Shown here: positions 34,101 to 46,100 of the stretch, piece by piece | Numbering within the stretch: the first letter of the stretch is position 1 | How the letters are laid out: each line of letters begins with the position of its first letter | Translations under genes and position numbers: made by a program | NCBI GenBank assembly: GCA_030248135.1 | Contig: JASANC010001240.1 | Coordinates: 112,162 to 176,161 of the forward strand | Source of the DNA: Theristus sp. LFF4_11 | Lineage: Eukaryota; Nematoda; Chromadorea; Monhysterida; Xyalidae | Reading direction: 5' to 3' | Length of the DNA: 64,000 nt | Notes under the pieces: generated by a model | Database searches by the model: none | The model's input: the letters and a program-made list of their open reading frames with translations, nothing else | Told to the model about the DNA's origin: nothing

Positions 34101-37100
34101 AGCTGCGCCGCACAGAATTATCTTATTATATTTCCGCACACATGATAGGGTAGCCTCTGGTAACACAATGGGGTGCCCCTGCGTGGCGCTTGTAAACGCT
34201 AGAATATACCAATTTGTTCCCTTTCACAAAATTGTTGAGTTTGTAATTTGAATTTCATACCGTTCTTTGACCAATTTGTTCACGTGTTTAAAAAAACGCC
34301 AATCTTTCACAATCTCTTTCTGTTTCGGATCGGAACACATTTTCTCATTCTAGGGAGCCTTAAAAATAAGTGATATCCGAATGAAAATAAAACCAAGATT
34401 TATGGAAGTCGCTGTCAATCAGTGTCGTAAAAATAACAATTCATTAATCATTCGACAGAATAAGAATTCTTTTGTTCAAGCTTTTTCACTCACTGAATCG
34501 AAGTGGGCAAAAGTACAAAAAATACGCCGACAACAGCAATAATCCGCAGCAGCACCCAACAAACATCAATGTGAACTCGGTTTGTTTAAAACTGCACTGT
34601 TAACTTCACACCCCAAGCATTTTATTGCACACAGCCTGCCCGAGCAAACCTCAACTCAACTGACAAATTGGTAACAGAGCTTTTGAAAGAGATTGATTGG
34701 TTTATGACTTCGGGAACCAATCGTAACGTTTCAAAATGGCTTGAGAGATAATAAAAAATTTTCAGTGGTGTGGTTTTATAGCGCGTTGGAAAAGATTTTC
34801 AAAGACAGTTGTTGTTGTGGTTCTTTACACCGGCTGCTTTGCTGAACACTGCAACAATGCCTCTTGTTAAAAATTTTATCGTTGCAAATCACCATCTTGA
34901 AAGTCATGTGGAATAAATTTTTAATGCCGTTAAGCCGTGAAAGTTTGGTGGCACACAAGTACATTCACTTGTTTGTTCCGCTATTTTCTGGAGTTTCTGT
35001 GTCATTGTGTTTTTGTCAATCTGTGCGTCGCTTTGCAAGAGTGATTTGCACACTTTTTGGAACACAATTTGTCTTCACTGATCGTTTGTGTCCGACAAAT
35101 TACGAACAACCGACTTTGACATGGACAAAAAGTGTTTTTTCACCATGTTTAAACCATTAGTTTCCAACATTTCTGCTTATCGCGCTGTCTGTCTGTAGTC
35201 TAAACTGCTTTTAGTATTTTTTTGTGTTCCCCTTGTCCTTTATGACCGATTGTTTGATTTTTTAAGTTTATTCGCAGTTTCAAATCTACAAACAATCTTC
35301 TTGTTTACCGATTATGTTCCAGCCGTTTTCTGACCCCATAAAAACCGAAAATTTGCGTTCTTTCTAAAGCAGTCGCAATAATGCGATTGAATTTTATTCT
35401 CTTATACATTGTATTTGTTTGTATTTGGACGTACATGTATTTAGTTCTGATTGACTCAACAACAATACGATCAAGGAGCAGAGCCAATAAAAATAAATTT
35501 TAAATCGAATTCATAATTAAGAACATTTTTATGGTAAAATTAGTGTGTTTTCAGCGCCCAATTTACTGGGTATGATGGCATTAGGAGAAAATCGGATGTT
35601 GATCTTACTTGTCAGCTTTTGTTCGCTGGACCTCTTCAAATTGTTCAGTTGACGATTTTCTGTAACCTTGACTGAATAAGGTTTGTATTGATTTTTGTTT
35701 TTGAAAACGCACAAATGGGTTGGTTTTGTTGGGAGGGCTTTGCAGTAAGATAGCTGTGCACAAGGTCAACGGTGTCATGAACAATTTCAATAGAAATAAT
35801 ACACGTTTTGTCGCAGTTTTTTAGATTTATACTAGTATTTGAAAACATTGAAAATGTAATTTTTCTTTCCTGAGTTAGTTTTCAACGCCTGTTGGTCAAT
35901 AAAGTTTTTGAAAAGAATTGTCACCAAGTTTTTTTTTGTTTTTTGGACTCGATGGTTGGTTAAAACTGACCATTGTACAAAAACAAACTTTGTAATTTTC
36001 TGGTGTTTTTTGGAAAAAGAGAAAAAAAAGATGGGGGGGTGTTGGTTTTTTTTTGGGGGGGGTATTATGGAAGGGGGGGGGGGGGGGGGGGAAAAAAAAA
36101 ATGGGGGGGGAAAAAAAAAAAAAAATTTTTTTTTTTTTTGTGTTGGTTGGGGTTATATGTGTTTGTTTTGTGTTGTGTTGGGGGGGGGGGTGTGGGGGGG
36201 GGGGGGGGGGGGGGGGGGGGGGTGGTGTTGTTTTGTTGGGTGTTTTTTGTTGTGGGGGGGTGTGTGTGTGTTTGTTTTGTTGTTTGTGTGTTGTGTGTGT
36301 TGTTTTTTTTGTTTTGTGTGTTGTGGTGGTGTGGTTGTTGTTTTGTTGTTGTTTTTTTTTTTTTGTTTTGTTGTGTGGTGTGGTTTTTGTGGGGGGAGGG
36401 GGGGAAAGGGGGAAAAAGGGTGGCAATGAACAAACTGTGAATTGCACATGTTGCATAATTATTGAGCTGACAACTGCTGCCACTCCCATCTGCGTGCTCA
36501 TCACCATTCTCTTTGTTTCAAATGCAAATGCCCTTTTTGTTCTTCATGCAATTTACTGCACGTTTTTGTTCTTAAATAGGGTTTCTTTATCTGTTGTTTA
36601 GAAAGTCAAAATAAAAACCATAACTGTAAACAGTTTGCCATTTTTTTGCATTGCAGTTTGCAGATCATGATAACACATTGGATTGTCAATTTTAGTTCTG
36701 CTCATTTATTTCTCAGATACTGTTTTGAGGAGTTTAGCAATAAAATGAAAAATTTCCACCGATCTGGCTTGCGGTTCGGTATTTCGAAATATAGATTGCA
36801 ACTGAATGTGACCGTTTTTACGAATTTGCCACTGTTTTTGTGTCATCCTTTGGTGTCCTCCCAGAGGAATCGCGTAGCTTTTGTGCTGTTGAAAAGCTAC
36901 AAATGATGGACACTTATTTGTTGACACCCGAAGATGGTTCCCACACACCAATATTTTGGTCTCAGGGGCAACTTTTTTGTGCCCGTTGACCGTGTTTGCT
37001 CGCCCTAACCCTAATTTCTTATTCCACGCTCTCAGTGGTTTGTTGCGGATTTTTTAGGTTTTTTGCTTTTGGTTTAGGGTTGTGAATTTTACGTTTTGAG

Positions 37101-40100
37101 CTTTTGAGCATTGTTCACTTTAAAAAGCAATACATGCAAGCTTATACCAAGCGCGATTATTTTGCCGTTTCAAGTCATTGCCTGCTTTTTTGGTCAAGGC
37201 GAAAAATGAAACGCGTTTTGTGCGGCAGGATTACGAGAAAAGAGCCATTACGTTCAGGATACGCAATCTTCAATAATATAAGATACTGATTAGAGACCGC
37301 AGACTGCGCTGTGGGCAGAAGAAGATAAGAAATCTGATATTTTACGTGTCTTAATGACTTGTTTGGGTGGGTGTTCGCTGACACTAAATTCATCCATTAT
37401 CGTTGTTCCAATCTAAGCGATTTGTGACTTGGGCAAGGTTACACCGTTTTTTGTGTGCCCGCGCACCGTCAGCAACATTCATCACCATTTCATTGCCTCG
37501 GTCAGTCAGCAGAGTTATTTCCGCTGTTTTCTGAAACTTGAAACTATACACTCCGCACGTGCGTTGATTTTTGCTGCTATGCACCACAAAAAGCTTCTGT
37601 CAAAATGCCAGCGCAGTGGTGGTAATGTTTCCATGCTGATTCAATCGACGTAGTCTAAAATGCTCAATCAAGTTCATTTGAAACGCTTGTTTCGTGAAAA
37701 ATTCACGAATTTTCTTGCCGATGAGTCCAATTGCAGATATTCAGAGACTATGAGAAATAACCTCGTCAGCAGGTGACACGTAGCTGACCTCAGAATTGTC
37801 AGCGGCGCACTGCAAAAACAGAGTGTCCTAACTTTTCATCAGAACTCCTTCACTAAAACTCGCATCTTATATTCAGATTCGCTCACGCTAAATAACTAAT
37901 TGAATTTTGGAACACTCAAAGAGCAGCACAGCAGGTCTGTGCCCGATATGACGCAGGAAATTGCATGATTTACTGTTAACCTTGTGTCTTTGCCGCTCTA
38001 CTTGAAACGTAGAAATTACAACTGGCTTCTAAATGGCGCAAGTGACGATTTTAATTAAAATGCGTATATTTTGCAATAATAGTCACCGACTGAACCAGAA
38101 TTACAGTCATTCATGGAAATGCAAATGTCGAAATTCACAGTTTCATTCATGTGCTACTTTGTGCATTCACTCGAGCGCAAAACTGTGCATTCTTGCCTGG
38201 ATAACAGAGACAGACAGCTTTCGTACTCTGAACTGACAGCTGAATCTGTGTGGAACGGGGGGGGGGTACAATTCCGGCCCGCTAATTCCGGCCTGAAGAA
38301 TTCCGGCCCGCTCATTCCGGCCCGAAGAATTCCGGCCCGGAGAATTCCGGCCCGGAGAATTCCGGCCCGGAGAATTTTCGCCAGCACGAACAATATTAAA
38401 CCACACGAAGTGATTTTGGTAATGAAATAATAAAATAAAAATATCGATGTTCACATGTTACAGTGTATTTTCAATGATGTTCGTCCTGTTTGCTTTTTTG
38501 GAAAGTGAAACCTTTTGGAAAAAAAGAAACTACAACTAAATTTTTAAATTTTTTTAGCATGAACAGGATTTGTGACCCTTTTACCTTATCAAAAAGGCTT
38601 GGCTTAGGATTAGGAACCTACAACAAGTCACTGCAAGCAAGTTCTAAACAAAAATAAAAAATCACTTAAGAATTTATTTACCAAAAATCACTTCGTGTGG
38701 TTTAATATTGTTCTTGCTGGCGAAAATTCTCCGGGCCGGAATTCTCCGGGCCGGAATTCTTCGGGCCGGAATTCTTCGGGCCGGAATGAGCGGGCCGGAA
38801 TTCTACGGGCCGGAATTTCGCGGGCCGGAATAGTACACGAGCCGTGTGGAACTGCTGCACATTGTGCATGTACTGTCAGCATTTTTGCACATTGTGCATG
38901 TACTGTCAGCATTTTTGCACATTGTGCATGTACTGTCAGCATTTTTGCACATTCTGCATGTATTGTCAGCATTTTTGCACATTGTGCATGTACTGTCAGC
39001 ATTTAACATGAAATTATATATGCATATGCAAACTTTTGATTATAACTTCCAGCGGTTTTACTCTTCCATAATTTTATGGTGTTGACATGATCACTGTTTC
39101 CACTGATCATGAGGAGCTGTTGTTGTTGGTGTGTCCCGCTACTTAATTCTTGTTTCATTCATACTTGCAATGTTTTGGTTTCTTCATCTCTCGTGTGTGC
39201 AAAAATTGTAATTGCTATAATCTTCAGTAAAAGAGCAAACTGCAACTTAATTAAAGTTGGCATGTACTGCTGTGTCATACATCATGTTTACCAGGGTATA
39301 TGCGCTCAACTACTGCGCCATAGCTACTGGAATCCACAGTGCGCCAAATTTCACATAAATATTTTATTCCTCCGTTATGCGATGCTCACTTTCATTGCAT
39401 GACTTTTGCTGTCCTCCTAACCCTGGAATATTGTCTGTGGCACCTAATGTTGTCAGTTGTTTTATGGCGTGCCAGACAATTCGGCTCCAGTGCTTTTTAT
39501 AGTTTCAGTTATTAGCTTGGCTGAAAGTAATAAACAACCCATTACTGTCCAGTTTTTTTACTGCATTTTTTATTATATTGTGCAGCAGCAACCATAATGA
39601 AACTTTTGTTTAAATAATTTTTGTTTTTTTGTAGAATTTTCTGGTCTCAGAATTTTCTTTGCACTGAATGTGTTAAGGCAAATGCTGACAAAACGGACAA
39701 CACAGGCGACGTGAGGACGTGCCTCTCACGGTTGAGCGCTTGATCATGATTGATTCACACCAAGACGGACGTCAAAATAAATATCCTGGCATTTACTGAA
39801 TAAATGCGGACCACTGCGATTACGCAGCTGATTCAGCAGAGTCTGCTGATTCTGCTGATTTACATACCCCCTGAACTTCGTGGACAACCGGTCACCGCTG
39901 GTACGAACTCATGCGAGCAGGAGCATGTGCAAACGAAATATTGTCGCGCCGATTTTGGTTGGTTTATTTGCATACTGGTTTTTTCAAAAACTCAGATTTT
40001 ATACTGAAAAGGCTTTATTTCTTTTTTCAGTGCTGAAACTAACAATACGAAACGACACGCACTCATTGTACCCGGGCTGGCGAGCACTGGCCATTGGCAT

Positions 40101-43100
40101 AAAAACGCAACTGAAAATCAGTCCAAAATTTGAGTCTCTAAGCGACGCACAATTGACGGAACTCTACGTAACGGACAGCGTCAGGCAACACTTGCTGCCT
40201 GCACATAAATATCTAGTTGCAGGTTGGTCAGTTTTCAGTGTAAAGCCTCAGCCGGCAGACCGTGCATTGTTAAAACACAGTATGCTGCACAGCCATGAGA
40301 ACAACACACATGCGCATGCAGTAAAACACATACCCTACAGTCTATCTCGCTAATATAGCTGATTGGTTGGTCGTAGCAATTCTCAGCGCTGATTGGTTGA
40401 TTATGAGCAATGCGCTGCTTGGTTGGTCATGAGCAATTCTCAGCGCTGATTGGTTGCATATACAGTATTTTCCAGATGGACTGTATACATACACTGTACA
40501 TGTAAAAGCCTATTGTATTCTGCTCTGTTTCAACATCAACTTTTAAGCATGTTTTCGAAAACAAAAAATAGACTTGATTTTGGAAAAGCAAAATGGTTGA
40601 ATGAATGTTCTCAGGTCAAATATTGAATCTCTCTGCGAACAATGACGGCGCCCGACTGACCGTGAACTCGTGCTCGTGGGTGCAGCAGTGGCAGCACGTG
40701 GGCCACAGGCACAAGGCTGCGCTCAGAAAGGGCAAATTCGAAGGCGGCTGCGACTGCCAGGTGGCTTTGCGGTTCATACTTTTGCTTTCTATGCTGCATT
40801 ACTGTTTTTCCTCTTGTTCAAAAGGGTTCTTTTTCGTTTCAGATCGATTTGTCATTGCGGAGAAGTGAACGTTCATTGTCGCAAACAGCTGTCAGTCACA
40901 AGCAATACACCAACAAACATCTGTGCCGCCTGAGTGCTGTCTATCACAAGTCCAACCACAGTGTATCGTCGTTTTCTCAGCTTCAATCTATGCAACAATG
41001 CTACCTGAGACATGCACATTGCTCGAAAAGGCTCGCTGGCAAGCACCACAAGCACTGCCGGTGGAACAAAAATAGAGAATTTGACGGCTGCATCATCAAC
41101 GCAACAAAAAGCACCAACTAACGACAATGCAATCGTTTCGATACACCGTTCAATTTGCTGTACTTGTATAAAGTTTGCGGATTGACACTGAAGTTTTGGC
41201 TTCGCTTGCCTGTCTTGTGATATGGTCAGTTGCGTTCGTGGAAGATATTTATGTGTGCAATGTCCGTGCGGCGTGGTAAAGCATAATGGTAAAATAAAAT
41301 GTCATAGAACAAAGTCGCCTCACTTACGATGTCCTTGTGCGCCGGGTAGTACGCCTGGTCGATCAACGGAAACTTGTCGTGCGTGAATCGCCGTTGTATC
41401 GTGAGCAGTTGCGCGAACTGTCGCCAAAATCGCAACTTTAGTGCAGTTCTCACAATTGCTTAGTTTCTAATCAGTATTGGTCAAACGCATGGCCGCAACA
41501 TAAAGGGCACTGGGTCAATGTGAAGTTGATCACAAAACAACAACAAAATCAGCGGACTCACCACGCAGGGTTTGTCGAGGAAATTGTAGATGCTGTGCAG
41601 TGAGTTCAAGCTGGCCACATTGGCGTACATGAACCCAAGCAGCATGGGCGTGTGGTCGTGCGTCGCTGTCTTCACCGGCTGCCGAATCAGCAGAAAGTCT
41701 GGCTCGATCGTTCTGCAAACAGTCGCAGGAGTGTTGTAAACACAAACAACAATCATCACGGCACACTCTGAAGTGTCAGCCAACCAACCGGCTGGCAACC
41801 GTTGCGTTCCCATGTTGTTGCTGTTGTAAAAAAACACATTTGTTTTTTTCTGCCCGCTAATTTACCAAACGAAAACACACGAAATATAGTTCCTTCACAC
41901 GAAAAAAATTCACCACACTGCAACAAACAAACACTAAACATAGAAACGAACGTTGATGTTGTTGGTTGCTCAACAAATCTGTTGATGTTTGAATTCAGTT
42001 TGAGTGTGACTGAGTGGCTCACCTGGTTATCAGACTGCCACTCCTTGTGATGTTCAGCTCCACCGAGCACCCGCTGTCCGAGTCTGCAGCCATGCTGATC
42101 TCACTGAACTCCGCCTGCTCCACGCGCAGCTCGAACTCGTCGAGGATCTTTTTGCCACGAAAGTATTTCGTCCTGCGCAAGACCATCAGTGTTTTTGTGG
42201 GCTTTTGAATATGGCACGGTGATTGGCTGATTATGACGATACGATGGTAATGCAAGGATTGTAGAAAATTCAAGGTAGACTTCAGATCACGGGTGCCCCA
42301 ATTGATCGGCGACGGAGTTCACCCACTCAAAGCACACCCATACCAAACCATCCGAGTTTTGGCCCCTTATTCCGAGTTTCTGGAACCAACTAAAAAACTC
42401 ATAGAGTGAAGCAAGAAAAAAATTGGTGCGAATAAATTTTGCCGCACATACCAGTCAATATTTCGGTTGTCAATGACGAGCAAGCATTTGTATTTGTCCT
42501 TGTTCATGGCCTTGTGACCAGTGGCTGCTTGGAACAGATTCTTGGTGAGTCCCTGAACCTGCGAGACCATCGACAGGCTCTGCATTCCCGTTTGGCCCTT
42601 GGCACCGTCTTGCTCTGCTTGCTGCTTTGACGGAGACGTGGGAGCACTGAAAAAACAGTCAACTGATTGTTGCAGCTCTTCACCGCATCTCTGTTTCGTG
42701 ATTCAAATTTAGAGAAATTGGGCACACACATTTGTCGTGTCACATTTCGAACATACGTGAGAGCTTTCTAAGCTTATAACCAGCACACCTTTGGTTAGCA
42801 TCCGCTTGTTGTTTCAAGCGTTGCAGCGTCGAGTGAATCATGCTTTTTGTTGCCACTGACATTATCGACACAGATATATGACTTTATGGCAACATTTTCG
42901 GTCCACGGCTTTGTATTTGCATTATCTTAAAGGGGCATTTAGTTTTGTTGTCGATTTATGGCGCGCTGAAAATGAGATCTTTCAATCAACAAAAACATCA
43001 AAAGAATGTACAGATCAGCACCCAATTCTTTTTCATGTTTTCAATGATGCCTCGGCGAATGATGAGATCGGGGGACGGTTGGTGGCGGTGGGGGCGGGAA

Positions 43101-46100
43101 GAGGAAAGGGGGGGGGGGGGGAAGGGGGGGGGGAAAAAAAAGGAAAAATATAAAAAAAATAGAAAACTGAAACTGAGCATGAACATGATGACATCAGTAA
43201 AGTTGAAGCTGACGATGAGCTTGTGCCTCTGCCAGATGAGATTCTCGATGACGACAATGATGTTTATCTTGAGTCAAAAAACTGAATTTAGGTGATTTTT
43301 GAGCTTTTAAGTATTTCTGCTGAAATGTTATTGAAAAAGTGGAATTTCGGGATAAAATTTGGACACACAAAATGTGTTCCTTTTTTCTAAAAGTGTTTCA
43401 AATTTCACGGCTTCACGTGCAACCAGTCGGCCGCACGAGCCATTTACTTTTGTTATGTTTTTTTGGGACACCCTGTACAGATAAAATCCGAACCAAACCG
43501 CATTGAACAATTTATTGACACTCCCGCGACTGAACAAAAACGTGAACGTGATCAGATTCATGTGTTAACTTTTTGTTGTGGGTCAGTATAATAACACAAG
43601 GTGGGCCAGAAAAAACTACCGGATTTCAAATTGCTCTGTATCTCGGCTGGTTTGAGTTATGGTATCGAATCTAGAAATTTCACAGAACTTGAACTCGCAT
43701 TTTTTAATTTTTTTTCTTTTTTATATGGTTATTCGTTTTTTTGACAACTTTTTGATAAAAGTGAACATTTCACTTTTCGACTGAACGGACGCTGCTGCGC
43801 AAAGAGTGCAACACAAGGTAAAATAACTTCTATTTACTGTTAAAGACATTTGAAAAAACTGGATCACTGCAAACAAACCGAGATTGAGGTTTTCTAGAAA
43901 AAAATGTGAGACGGTGTGCGCAAGATTGACTGCGCCAGCTAGTGGTGATGAGCGTTCGATATTGGATGGGAGCGCCATTGATATTCATGGTTCTCACATT
44001 GAGCAACTATACGAAAATCAGTTGAAAAGAAACATCGATGATTTCAACAAACACGCGTGGAAGAAGTGCAGGCTTTTTCAAAAAAAATTGCCTATCAAAA
44101 AAATCAAAAAAAGATCTGTCTCCCTCGTGGCCTGGGTGATAGCGCGTTAGACTCTTGTCTCTGCGTTCGGAGGATCGAGCCCACGAGGGGTGTGCAGGCA
44201 CTTAAAGACAGAGAAAACTCGGTGGGTGCCCTACTCAATGGCGTTCTGTACGCTTTTCAGGGTTAGCCCTGTCTAAAAACAACGCCAAAAATGAGAACCT
44301 TAGCTCTGCAATGTTTCCAAATTTCAGCCTCATTAATTCAAACCAGACGCTAGATGCAGCAATTTGAAATCCGGTAGTTTTTGTCCCACTCCGTGTGACC
44401 CACAGCGCTTAGCGTGTCAGTGAAAAACGGTCGTTTTAGGACGCCGCTGCCGCTGACCAGTAAACGAGAATACGTGTAGATAGTTATTGAAGCGCATCAA
44501 CCCATTGGAAAATAAAAAAACAACAACAAATTTTCAACTTGAGTAAGCATGGAGGAGGAAGGAAAAAGAGCGCAAGTTTCATACGGTTGCATGACTGAAC
44601 ACGCAGTGCGCCGTAACAACTGTGACGTGCGTGAGTTCAAGTTCAAGATGCGTGCCTGCCCTGCGCTGCCAAGTGCCAACGTTCTAAGTCCATGCCTGTG
44701 CAAGCTTTTCTTTCAAACAGTGGCGTTTTAACTTTCTAATGTCTCTAAATGTGGAAGAAACTCTAAGTTTCAAATAACAGATTCCAAACGCACACATTGC
44801 ACTGAACTTTCGCTGAAGGGTTCGACCAGAAAGACGTAGTCAAAGTTGTGTACGTCACTATGCGCGCCACACACAGACGCTTTCTATCAACCGAAACTTC
44901 ACTGCTCAATTGCAAAAGTAACCCAATTTTGCGCACAAGAAGCCTTGAACCCCGCACAAGAAACCCTGTGGACCGATTTGATTGGACATATACTGAATGC
45001 TGGGTGGACGAAGCTGTCGAAAATATAGCAACTCATGAATTGGGACCAACTGACGCATGAGCACAACGAAAGCTGCAAGTAAAGCAAGTTCACTTTGCAC
45101 TGATTCTCAGGCTTCATTTCAGCGGTAGTGTGCCCGAAAATCAGCACAGAAAACATTGAAAGGAGAACGCTGATGTGTTGGTTGGTGGACATTCGCAAAC
45201 AAGCGCCAAGTCCCTGTTGACGACGAAATGTCCGTGTCTGACTCTGCTGAATAGGACTTGGCTCTTTCCACACACGTCAAGTTTCTATTTGGCACGCACA
45301 TGAAACAGTGTATGCAATGTGCGTTGCATATAAAAACAGCATGTATCTTCACGCAGCGACTTGAACCGATCAATTTTATATGGACCAAACCAACGTCTAT
45401 GGTCTGTCTCGCTTGCAGCTCAATACGGCTAAGCCAAGCCCATCATTTGTATGCGAGTCAGAGCGTCCTTGAAGCACCAAAGTATGGCGGTGCATTCAAA
45501 ACACGCTGCACGCTTCTGAATCATGTGCCGTGACGCTGGATGCGCAAAATTGACGCGCAAAATACAATGAAAATGGTCTTTTTGAGGTTATTGTGAAAAG
45601 TGTTGGACACCAGAGGGACGCGTCGCATGTGCGCTCGCGCATTGACGGTTTTGGCAAAGCAAAACTGGTTGCACCGTGCACGTGTACAACAAGCACAAAA
45701 GTGCCACTCACTGCATTTGCACTGGAAAGCTTGTCACGCTCTTTTTCTCACGCTAAAATCAATGCACCGGAACCGGTGCGTGAACAAATGAATTTAAAAA
45801 AAAATTAAAAATGATTTTTAAACATGGAAAATGAACATGGCAAATGAAGGTAGATTCGGCAACCTCAGAAGGCAATATAACAACAAACGATACAGTCGTG
45901 TGTGCGTCTGAAACACATGCAAACATTAGCCAACAACGCCTTCAAAACAGTTTTAGAACTCAAGAGGAAGGACACCATTACAAACATGGACTCCGAATAA
46001 ATTTTAGCTGCAGAGAATGCAATAAAAGCAATACGTTCTCTTCATAGAAAAAACTTCTGAACAAGAAGACAACAAGGCGATCGCGGGCTGTTTCAATTGG

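Noticed and set aside
35896..36601. Frames of 120-200 codons on both strands (Pro/Thr/His or Gly/Cys/Val-rich)
   Set aside because: Caused by the G/T-only tract, which lacks stops by composition.
36995..37020. CCCTAACCCTAA, telomere-like
   Set aside because: Only two units, within ordinary intron sequence.
38857..39004. CRISPR-like array of 30 bp repeats
   Set aside because: The repeats are directly tandem without spacers, and the window is clearly animal nuclear DNA.
43328..43500. Minus frame with YRVSQKN next to GGGACACCCTGTA, like the edge of a mariner-type element
   Set aside because: Only one end is visible and no matching terminus was found nearby, so no element could be delimited.
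44549..45808. Possible second nested gene in a synapsin intron (Cys-bearing plus frames, one with a CTC motif)
   Set aside because: No splice sites join the frames in phase and no family resemblance held up.
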